Origin: Endomicrobiia bacterium
GTDB taxonomy: Bacteria > Elusimicrobiota > Endomicrobiia > Endomicrobiales > Endomicrobiaceae
Direction: 5' to 3'
Assembly (NCBI GenBank): GCA_025998475.1
Contig: BNVZ01000091.1
Coordinates: 1-5,501 of the forward strand
Length of the DNA stretch: 5,501 bases
Of this stretch, positions 1 through 5,285 are shown piece after piece; the first letter of the stretch is position 1, and each line of letters begins with the position of its first letter. Below the pieces are notes generated by a model that saw nothing but the letters and a program-made list of their open reading frames with translations, ran no database searches and had not been told where the DNA came from. The position numbers and the translations under genes were made by a program.

Positions 1-282
1 TGTAATAACTAAATGGAAATTTGTAAGTCTAAATATTCTTTTTAGTGATTTTATATGCTTGAAAACTACTCTCTGTTGCTATAAATCTTTGCCTTAAAGC
101 AATAATATGCTGTAATCATCTATACTCGTTATCAAAAGTCTCTCTAAAAACTCTAACAAAAGACTGTTGCCATGCCTTTGTTCTTTGGTACCAGATGTTT
201 TTTTACAGGCGAGATACCTCAAAACAAGGTTAGCATGCATAGCAAATACGAAAACCTACAAAAACAATTGATTTTCAGAGAC
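1..282 (-). pseudogene. Broken unrecognised gene remnant (copy 1)
   Basis: The minus strand has coding-like stretches in more than one frame. One frame is open from 198 down to 119 (it contains WYQRTKAWQQSFVRVFRE), stops at TGA 116-118, continues open (contains RFIATESSFQAYKITKKN) and stops again at TAG 29-31. Another frame, nearer 282, contains ANLVLRYLACKK and then SGTKEQRHGN. A partial copy lies at 4346-4460 on the opposite strand. Some differences between the copies are synonymous in the ANLVLRYLA frame (GTC/GTT, TTA/TTG, AGA/AGG), which suggests former coding, but two frames compete and I cannot settle which is real. The remnant abuts the left end of element A at 282/283 and runs off the window start. 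I do not recognise the family. It could be a dead host gene or cargo once carried between IS copies. Confidence 0.5.
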
Positions 283-329
283 ATTAGACCTCTTAATAAC
301 TAACATATAAAAGTACAATTAGAAGTACT

Positions 330-1288
330 ATGAAACAGAAAAAGAAAGCATGCGGGTCAGATGGAATGGGTTTAGTATTAATGGGAGTAAAGAAAGGGAC
401 GTTTGACAAAACAAAGGATAGCAAGGAGTAAGAAAAGAAAAAGGGGGAGTGGGTGAGCAAAGAGAAAATTGAGTACAGAGAATATTGTAAAGATGATGTT
501 TGAATACTTTAGGGCCAATACCCAAACATATTGCCACAAGAGACAGTTACAATGTCAGCAAAAGTTGTGGATATAAACATAGGGTATTAGGGCATAATTA
601 TCGTAGGAGATAGTTACAATGTCAGTGAAAGTTGTGCGTATATAGGGCGATAGATTATTCGGACATATTATCGCAAGAGACAGCTACAATGTCAGCAAAA
701 GTTGTGGATATAAACATAGAGTATGCACAAGAAGCATTAATGAGTAGTGGGGGAAATACTTGATGGGAATATGTATTGATAAACAAAGCGCTAGCAGTAG
801 AAGTAGCAGTGATTATGCTAGAGATTGACACAAAGACCTAAAAAAACAGCGAAAGTGGCGAAAGCGAAAAGAATAATAGACATACAATAACCGTTGGTAG
901 TACTGGAAATTAAAGATGAGCAAGTAATATGCACAGGATAATAGGGCAAGGAGCACGATTTTAGTTTATTTTAGTAGGCATGTATTTATGCAAAGAAAGA
1001 CGATAAGATACATGGCAGATACAGTTTAGTAGGCCTTAGGCAAAATACATACAAATACACTAGTTCTAAAAAAAGAGATCAAACAAACACTAAAAAGCTG
1101 ACAAAAGAAGATAAGGAGTTAAATAGAAAGATTTATCAGATGATTATAGTAGAAAACATTAAAGTATTTGTTAAAAGGTTCAAAATAGTACAGAATAGAC
1201 ATAGAAACCGCAAAAGACCCTTTGGACTGCGATTTAACTCAGGGTTTCAGGTATTTGTATTCTTGAATTTAATACTCAAAGTTGTGTG
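330..1288 (+). pseudogene. IS5-family DDE transposase, inactivated (copy A)
   Basis: This is a transposase of the IS5 family (HTH plus DDE_Tnp_4-like core), reconstructed across frames. The likely start is ATG 330 (MKQKKKACGSDG). It is followed by GVKKGTFDKTKDSKE, where family members have a GVKRETF-like stretch, and then stops at TAA 429-431. Downstream pieces recovered in other frames are the HTH region (RDSYNVSKSCAY, better seen in copy C), EVAVIMLEID with the first catalytic Asp at 827-829, QVICT, YMAD with the second Asp at 1018-1020, and IIVEN with the Glu at 1152-1154. From about 1095 to 1288 the C-terminal frame is continuous (KLTKEDKELNRKI, VKRFKIVQNRHRNRKRPFGL). Multiple stops and shifts mean no working enzyme. 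The family call rests on motif order and spacing. Confidence 0.82.
526..735 (+). repeat. Three degenerate tandem repeats in the HTH-coding part of element A
   Basis: A core of about 30 bp beginning GAGA(C/T)AG(T/C)TACAATGTC occurs at 540-569, 607-636 and 677-706, giving periods of 67 and 70 bp. Each core is followed by AAAGTTGTG and a diverging tail. The unit corresponds to the transposase segment RDSYNVSKSCAY, the helix-turn-helix. An ordinary IS5 transposase would have one. Copy C carries at least two units in the same order, so the first duplication predates the split of A and C and A gained a further unit. Confidence 0.75.
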
Positions 1289-1299
1289 AGGGGTCTAAT

Positions 1300-1390
1300 G
1301 AGTATGAGTGACAAATGGATGACTTAGAAAGTAGATTTCAAAAATACATAAACAGGGTTTAATTTATGGTCAAAAGTCTACTTATTTCAG
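1300..1390 (+). other. Short spacer with a 15-codon tail-like frame
   Basis: Between the right end of element A and the next remnant lies a short open frame from ATG 1315 to TAA 1360-1362 (MDDLESRFQKYINRV), preceded in frame by TGA 1309-1311. Its composition looks protein-like, so it may be the tail of a gene cut by element A, but it is too short to identify and no ribosome binding site is evident. Nothing else is recognisable here. Confidence 0.25.
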
Positions 1391-1563
1391 GTGAATATTA
1401 AGCAATACTACAAGGCAACTTTACGTGGGTTTGATTGTCAGTCTTGTATTTGCCGCGCTAACCCTTGCTTTAGGTGTCTTGTTGTAAGAACGAGCTAGTT
1501 ACCAAAACAAGTTCATGGGTTGACGGCGGCTTTGCTATAAAGTTTTTAAAGACAGAGCTATAA
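1391..1563 (+). pseudogene. Small single-pass membrane protein, two frameshifts
   Basis: Three successive frames join into one plausible protein of about 57 residues. The first starts at GTG 1391 (NIKQYYKATLRG), the second runs from about 1425 to TAA 1485 (VGLIVSLVFAALTLALGVLL, a clear membrane helix), and the third runs from about 1486 to TAA 1561-1563 (KNELVTKTSSWVDGGFAIKF). The layout is a short basic cytoplasmic start, one membrane segment and a short outer tail. Any single frame is much shorter than the composite, which is why I read it as a broken gene. It sits 68 bp upstream of the GT9 gene on the same strand, so it may have been in the same operon. The family is not recognised. Confidence 0.45.
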
Positions 1564-1631
1564 ATGTAATGAAAACGAACATGATATTTTTAAACAAGGG
1601 TCAATACTTGAGGGATTGAAGAAATTTAATA

Positions 1632-2708
1632 ATGCGAAATATACTAAAAAATAAATTAAAATCATTTAAAAAATCTTTAGCAAAAACAATTTTAGATAAA
1701 AGAAGCAAATTAATAAAATCCTTAGATATAAATCAAATTAAATCAATTTTATTCTTTAGGGATGATGACAAGATTGGGGACATTGTAGTTTCTACTTTAC
1801 TTTTTAGGGAGATAAAAAAGAAATATCCTGGTATTAGTATTGTAGTTCTTTGCGGTAAGAATAACAGAGAAATATTAAAATATAACAATAACGTTAACCA
1901 AATATATGAGACAGGTAAAAATTTTTTTAAAAATATTTTCCTTTTTAGGAAATTAAAAAAACGTAACATAAATCTTGCTGTAGATTTTTATACTTTCAGC
2001 CCGCGTTTTAAACGTCTGTTAATGCTTCGTATTGTTTCAGCAGAATTTCTTATAGGTTTTTATAAGAATTCATACAATATTTACGATTTATCGACAGATG
2101 TAAACTTTTTTAATAAGCATATTTCAAAAAGATATGAATATTTGTTAAATATGTTAAAAATTGAGAAACCGGATTTGAAGTACGATGTAACCTTGAGCTC
2201 CAATGAAGAAAACAAAGCTTTTGAACTAGTAAAAAAATGTGGTTCAAGGTATAGCATAGTCTTAAATCCTTTTGCCGCAAGTAAGCATAGAAGTTTTAGT
2301 TTCAATAAGCTTAAAGAATTAGTTGGTCTATTAGAAAATAAAATCGATTGCTGTTTATTTATTTTATGTCAGGAATCAAATAAAAAAGAAGTAAAATCGT
2401 TAGAAAACGATAAAACTTTTATAATTTCATTTAAATCGGTGCTGGAAAGCGCGGCTTTAATAAAATATGCTGAGGCAGTTATTACTCCAGATACCTCAAT
2501 AGTCCATATTGCAACTGCTTTTAATAAAAAAACGGTCGCTTTGTATTTAGATTATTCAGACACTTATGAAAAAATTGATACAATATGGGGACCCAATAAT
2601 CCTAATGCCATTCAACTTTCTGTCAATACAAAAAACAAAAGATTGAAAAATGATATAGAAAATATACCAAATATGGATATTTTAAACGCTTTGCAAAAAC
2701 TTTTATAG
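1632..2708 (+). CDS. Glycosyltransferase family 9 (heptosyltransferase-like) protein
   Basis: This 358-residue protein is a typical length for family 9 enzymes, which transfer heptose or related sugars from nucleotide-activated donors to LPS core or other glycans at the inner face of the cytoplasmic membrane. It has the two-lobed GT-B signature. Near residues 43-66, RDDDKIGDIVVSTLLFREIK then KKYP matches the usual R..KIGD.v.s.P..r.lk..yP start. LNPFAASKHRSF (211-222) opens the second lobe. ITPDTSIVHIATAFNKKTVA (284-303) is the conserved donor-side motif with the D and H of the DT..xH pattern. The basic N-terminal 30 residues suit membrane contact. ATG 1632 is chosen because TGA 1617-1619 is in frame just upstream; the ribosome binding site is weak (GAAG at 1618-1621, or GAGGG at 1610-1614, which is far). 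It is the only gene here with a full-length family match and no break. The acceptor cannot be told from sequence, so a waaF or waaC name would be a guess. Confidence 0.9.
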   Translation: MRNILKNKLKSFKKSLAKTILDKRSKLIKSLDINQIKSILFFRDDDKIGDIVVSTLLFREIKKKYPGISIVVLCGKNNREILKYNNNVNQIYETGKNFFKNIFLFRKLKKRNINLAVDFYTFSPRFKRLLMLRIVSAEFLIGFYKNSYNIYDLSTDVNFFNKHISKRYEYLLNMLKIEKPDLKYDVTLSSNEENKAFELVKKCGSRYSIVLNPFAASKHRSFSFNKLKELVGLLENKIDCCLFILCQESNKKEVKSLENDKTFIISFKSVLESAALIKYAEAVITPDTSIVHIATAFNKKTVALYLDYSDTYEKIDTIWGPNNPNAIQLSVNTKNKRLKNDIENIPNMDILNALQKLL

Positions 2709-2710
2709 GA
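2707..2710 (+). promoter_or_regulatory. Ribosome binding site overlapping the GT9 stop codon
   Basis: AGGA at 2707-2710 shares two bases with the TAG stop (2706-2708) of the GT9 gene and lies 8 bases before ATG 2719. The overlap implies translational coupling of the two glycosyltransferases in one transcript, and it fixes the GT2 start. Confidence 0.6.
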
Positions 2711-2718
2711 ATTTTAAT

Positions 2719-2816
2719 ATGAAGGTAATGGATTCGGTGCCTGTATATAACAGAAAAGAATATCTTGAAATCACCACTAGGTCGTTATATGAATGTTCAA
2801 ATATTGATAAAGTTAC
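2719..2816 (+). pseudogene. Glycosyltransferase family 2, N-terminal fragment cut by element B
   Basis: About 32 codons remain. They match the start of GT2 enzymes (GT-A fold): a short beta strand, then PVYNRKEYLEITTRSL (residues 8-23), where PVYNR is the hallmark of the nucleotide-binding first strand and loop, then YECSNIDK. Normal members have about 250-350 residues, including a DxD metal site that is missing here. The frame runs into the left end of element B at 2817 and stays open to TGA 2926-2928, so a 69-residue GT2-IS chimera could be made, which would not be an active enzyme. No continuation of the GT2 gene was found after element B. It starts 10 bp after the GT9 stop, so both probably acted on the same glycan. 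Confidence 0.75.
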
Positions 2817-3122
2817 ATTAGACCTCTTAATAATTAACAGTAGAAGTACTATGAAACAGAAAAAGAAAGCAGGCGGGTCGGGTGGGAATGGGATTAGTAT
2901 TAATGGGAGTAAAGAAAGGGACGTTTGATAAAACAAAGGATAGCAAAGAGAGAAGAAAAGATAGGGGGGGGAAGGAGGGTAAAAAGATTCAAAATAGTCT
3001 AAAGAATAGTTAAGTAATAGCAAAAGACCCTTTGGACTGCGATTTAACTTAGGTTTTAGGTATTTGTGTTATTCATTTGTAATTCTAAAATTTAATACTC
3101 AAAGTTGCACAAGAGGTCTAAT
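2817..3122 (+). mobile_element. MITE-like internally deleted IS5-family element B
   Basis: This 306-bp element is bounded by a perfect 11-bp inverted repeat, ATTAGACCTCT at 2817-2827 and AGAGGTCTAAT at 3112-3122, or 13 bp if the outer C/G and inner T/A are counted. Its left part, to about 2975, matches the left end of element A, including the start ATGAAACAGAAAAAGAAAGC. Its right part, from about 2980, matches A's last 130 bp or so (TTCAAAATAGT, then AAAGACCCTTTGGACTGCGA). About 700 bp of the transposase interior is missing. With both ends kept and no enzyme, it is the form expected of a non-autonomous derivative moved in trans by a full copy. No target-site duplication is apparent. Confidence 0.85.
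2875..2892 (+). other. G-quadruplex-type motif inside element B
   Basis: GGGTCGGGTGGGAATGGG has four runs of three G with loops of 2, 1 and 3 bases, meeting the usual G3N1-7 rule. A further eight-G run follows at 2964-2971, then GGAGGG. The matching site in element A is interrupted (GGGTCAGATGGAATGGG). Such a motif stands out in this AT-rich setting. Folding is inferred from pattern only. Confidence 0.55.
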
Positions 3123-3233
3123 GCTAAAATGGTAGTCTTACGCGGGTCGGCATGGCAGTCCCAGACGATTTTATGTTGCCTGCTATCTTAAAAAGAAGTC
3201 TGTTGTATCTATCGCAAAGGATAGGGCGAGGGA
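3123..3233 (+). other. Spacer with no recognised feature
   Basis: This lies between element B and the small membrane-protein frame. It is less AT-rich than its neighbours around 3137-3165. I see no tRNA-like arms, no GT2 continuation and no clear promoter. TAG at 3222-3224 closes the frame of the next gene upstream of its start. Confidence 0.3.
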
Positions 3234-3653
3234 TTGCCTCTTGACGCAAAATATTTTTCATGCATTTGTCGTGATAGTAGAGGAACTGTGCAAAAATTTA
3301 ATTTACAAACTTTAATCGTTTTTGCTTTAGTATTGATTTTTGGTCTTTGTATAAAATTCTCTTTCTTGTCTCTTTTGGCTGTCGTTATCGCTTTAGTCGC
3401 TTTATTTATTTATACAATGAGGGATGCGCAAGGGTTAAAATACAATCAATATAAATATTTTGTAGTTATATCCGCTGCTTTATATTTTATAGCGTTGCTG
3501 TTTTCGTCTTCCGCTGTTATAATTCTTGTTCTATTTGCAGGGTATGAGATATCCAATGGAAGAACTTGGAAAGTTGCAACTTTAAGACTTCTTCCTGTTT
3601 TTATTATCACACTGTTTATGATGTTTATGAAGCCTATAGCCAAATTGCTTTAA
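3234..3653 (+). CDS. Small four-helix membrane protein, unknown family
   Basis: This open frame encodes up to 139 residues. From TTG 3234 the first 18 residues are polar. GTG 3288, with AGGA at 3281-3284 just upstream, gives 121 residues starting VQKFNLQ and may be the true start; the in-frame TAG at 3222-3224 rules out anything earlier. Hydrophobic segments are LQTLIVFALVLIFGLCIKF, SFLSLLAVVIALVALFIYTM, FVVISAALYFIALLF running on through SSSAVIILVLFAGY, and LLPVFIITLFMMFMKPIA, suggesting four or five passes with short loops and a basic loop near GRTWK. No transporter motif or catalytic residue stands out. The hydrophobic N-terminal half recalls the T component of ECF transporters, and biotin-gene remnants follow, but the length and the second half do not fit well, so I leave it unnamed. 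It could itself be a truncated gene. Confidence 0.55.
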   Translation: MPLDAKYFSCICRDSRGTVQKFNLQTLIVFALVLIFGLCIKFSFLSLLAVVIALVALFIYTMRDAQGLKYNQYKYFVVISAALYFIALLFSSSAVIILVLFAGYEISNGRTWKVATLRLLPVFIITLFMMFMKPIAKLL

Positions 3654-3655
3654 GT

Positions 3656-3684
3656 TGCATCTTGTCACAGTTTCAAAAGATGCA
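3656..3684 (+). terminator. Hairpin just after the membrane-protein gene
   Basis: TGCATCTT at 3656-3663 pairs perfectly with AAGATGCA at 3677-3684 around a 13-base loop, starting 3 bases after the TAA stop at 3651-3653. There is no T-run after the stem, so it is either a weak or decayed terminator or an mRNA-end stabiliser. The position suits an operon end. Confidence 0.35.
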
Positions 3685-3706
3685 GGTAAGTTTGGTATAA
3701 AATCCT

Positions 3707-3884
3707 ATGTTTCCTGCCGTTGATCTGCACCCCAAAAAGTGGTGCTGGTATCTTTTTGTAGACAAATTTATAAAAATCCTTATTTCTCAATTAAAACTGC
3801 AAAATGTATCAGAATACAAAAAATCAGGAATTATTATGGGAAACGTCAGAATGTTTAATGCCATAAACAATTGTAGACCAATCC
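3707..3884 (+). pseudogene. Broken gene scrap, possibly bioD (dethiobiotin synthetase)
   Basis: One frame is open from ATG 3707 to 3904 but is not a convincing gene. A join of two frames gives PKSGAGIF then VDKFIKILISQLKLQNVSEY, followed by KKSGIIMGNVRMFNAINN. This faintly follows the order EGAGG...DLI..L.LP...V......GxINHTLLT.EAL of dethiobiotin synthetase, and the next remnant is bioA, its usual pathway neighbour. The match is weak at every point and context carries most of the argument. It may equally be an unrelated fossil. Confidence 0.25.
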
Positions 3885-4324
3885 GATTTTTTAGAAAAAT
3901 ATAAAGAATTTAAAACATTTTTCCCCGGGCATTATATACCACTAACCCACTTGCATGCGCTGCGGTAAATTCAGTTATTTGATATATCGCATATCGCAAC
4001 AAGATACAATTTTACAGAAACTACAACCTAAAAATAAAACACATAGAAAAAGAACTTACGGAATTGTCCAAACATAATAAAGTAGAAAATATAAGACATT
4101 GCAGCGTGATGGTTAGAATAGAAATTGTTGAAGACAAAAAACATGCAAATCCTATGATTACAAACTAAAAACAGGAGCAAAAATCTTCATCAAAATAAGA
4201 AACGCGAGTCATAATAAGGATACTCAACGATATTTATTATTGTTATGCTTTTACCGCTTATAATAACCAACCAAGAAATATCAAGACAACTGGCTCAATT
4301 AAAGCGGAATTAAACAATTTATGA
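3885..4324 (+). pseudogene. bioA: BioA (DAPA aminotransferase) C-terminal third, frameshifted
   Basis: BioA makes 7,8-diaminopelargonate from KAPA using S-adenosylmethionine, with PLP as cofactor, in biotin synthesis. Here only the end of the protein is left, spread over several frames. [17 protein letters not shown] (from 3885) and TTNPLACAAVNSVI (from 3938) match the [24 protein letters not shown] stretch. After an in-frame TGA come NLKIKHIEKELTELSKHN, VENIRHCSVMVRIEIVEDKK (family: VGDIRGLGLMxGIELVKDKK), YDYKLKTGAKIFIKIRNA in a third frame, VIIRILNDI, and FIIVMLLPLIITNQEISRQL (family: VIVLMPPLxIxxEEID). At least four frameshifts are needed. The N-terminal two thirds, including the PLP lysine, are absent. 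The pathway step is therefore lost from this locus. Confidence 0.75.
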
Positions 4325-4345
4325 TACGCGTATAAATTTTAAAAG

Positions 4346-4460
4346 GTCTCTCTAAAATCCACAGTCTTTACAGACTTTCATATTTACATGCTAACCTTGT
4401 CTTAAGGTATCTCGCCCGTAAAAAATAACATCTGGTACCAAAGAACAAAGACATGGCAAC
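4346..4460 (+). repeat. Inverted partial copy of the 1-282 gene remnant (copy 2)
   Basis: This is the reverse complement of 166-282, with runs of near identity such as CATCTGGTACCAAAGAACAA and CATGCTAACCTTGT. Most differences are transitions. The plus-strand reading gives KIHSLYRLSYLHANLVLRYL then ARKK and a stop, or, in a second frame, WYQRTKTWQ. Its right edge is the end of element C: GGCAAC at 4455-4460 is followed by ATTAGACC here, but by an uninterrupted continuation in copy 1 (minus strand, below 166). Element C therefore entered this gene at that point. Function unrecognised. Confidence 0.7.
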
Positions 4461-4844
4461 ATTAGACCTCTTGCATAACTAAGTATTAAATTCAAGAATA
4501 CAAATACCTGAAACTCAAGTTAAATCGCAGTCCAAAGCGTCTTTTACGGTTTTCTGTATCTATTCTGTACTATTTTGAACCTTTTAACAAATACTTTAAT
4601 GTTTTCTACTATAATCATCTGATAAATCTTTCTATTTAACTCCTTATCTTCTTTTGTCAGTGGGTGTTTCTTTGATCTCTTTTTTTAGAACTAGTGTGTT
4701 TGTATGTATTCTGCCTAAGGCCTCCTAAATTGTATCTGCCATGTATCTTATAGTCTTTCTTTGCATAAATACATGCCTACTAAAATAAACCAAAATCGTG
4801 CTCCTTGCCCTATTATCGCTGTGCATATTACTTGCTTGCCTTTA

Positions 4845-4962
4845 ATTTAACTACTACCAACGGTTATTGTATGTCTATTATTCTTTTCGCTAAACCACTT
4901 TTGATTTAACTACTATCAACGGTTATTGTATGTCTATTATTCTTTTCGCTAAACCACTTTCG
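4845..4962 (-). repeat. 59-bp tandem duplication in element C
   Basis: Two copies, 4845-4903 and about 4904-4962, each begin ATTTAACTACTA and differ at two positions. Element A has a single copy of this segment. The unit is not a multiple of three, so it shifts the transposase frame. The near identity suggests it is more recent than most of the decay. Confidence 0.8.
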
Positions 4963-5041
4963 CTGTTTTTTTAGGTCTTTGTGTCAATCTCTAGCATAAT
5001 CACTGCTACTTCTACTTCTAGCGCTTTTCTAGCGCTTTGTT

Positions 5042-5285
5042 TATCAATACCTATTCCCTCTAGTGCATATTCCCCACTATTATTAATACTTCTTCTACGT
5101 GCTTTATCGTCCTATATGCACAACTTTTGCTGACATTGTCTCCTTACGATAACTAGTTTTCCTTATCAATACCTATTCCCATCTAGTATATTCCCCACTA
5201 CTCATTAATGCTTCTTGTGCATATCCTATGTCTATATCCACAACTTTTGCTGACATTGTAGCTGTCTCTTGTGATAATATGTCCG
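5042..5285 (-). repeat. 122-bp tandem duplication in element C
   Basis: Two diverged units begin TATCAATACCTATTCCC at 5042 and 5164. Each runs through a CCCCACTA block and an ATTAAT(A/G)CTTCTT block to CACAACTTTTGCTGACATTG, at 5119 and 5239. Element A has the first part once. The duplication adds another HTH-coding core; a further core lies at 5307-5336. Confidence 0.7.

Larger units (their letters stand above)
283..1299 (+). mobile_element. IS5-family insertion sequence, degenerate copy A
   Basis: The element is about 1017 bp with terminal inverted repeats. The left end reads ATTAGACCTCTTAATAACTA, and the right end, read in reverse complement, begins ATTAGACCCC, one change from the left end. 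The better preserved right end of copy C reads ATTAGACCTCTTGCATAACT, which resembles IS5-family termini. The same ends bound copies B and C. The outer CATTAG/CTAATG bases are present at every end seen, so the true element edge may be one base further out. No clear target-site duplication is visible around this copy. Internally it carries a dead DDE transposase on the same strand and three degenerate repeats in the helix-turn-helix coding part. Confidence 0.85.

Noticed and set aside
328..537. Minus-strand open frame of 69 codons in element A
   Set aside because: It is the complement of the purine-rich transposase start; the product is Pro/Leu/Phe/Ser-rich with no motif, and the plus strand explains the sequence.
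526..735. Repeats considered as a CRISPR array
   Set aside because: Only three diverged units, no distinct spacers of constant length, no cas genes, and the repeat codes for the transposase HTH.
1733..2305. Two minus-strand open frames inside the GT9 gene
   Set aside because: They are antisense shadows; the plus-strand product has clear GT9 motifs across the whole span.
2703..3023. Minus-strand open frame of 106 codons over element B
   Set aside because: It is an antisense shadow of the GT2 fragment and the G/A-rich arm of element B. Its resemblance to the 328-537 frame only reflects shared IS sequence.
3137..3165. Similarity of TTACGCGGGTCGGCATGGCA to TTACGTGGGTTTGATTGTCA at 1421
   Set aside because: Roughly 17 of 23 positions agree over a short stretch, with no extension on either side, so I cannot tell it from chance.
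3446..3643. Minus-strand open frame opposite the small membrane protein
   Set aside because: No start signal or motif; the hydrophobic helix pattern on the plus strand is the better reading.
3662..3701. TTGTCA and TATAAA as a sigma-70 promoter
   Set aside because: The spacing is 28 bases, far from the usual 17, and the following genes are broken.
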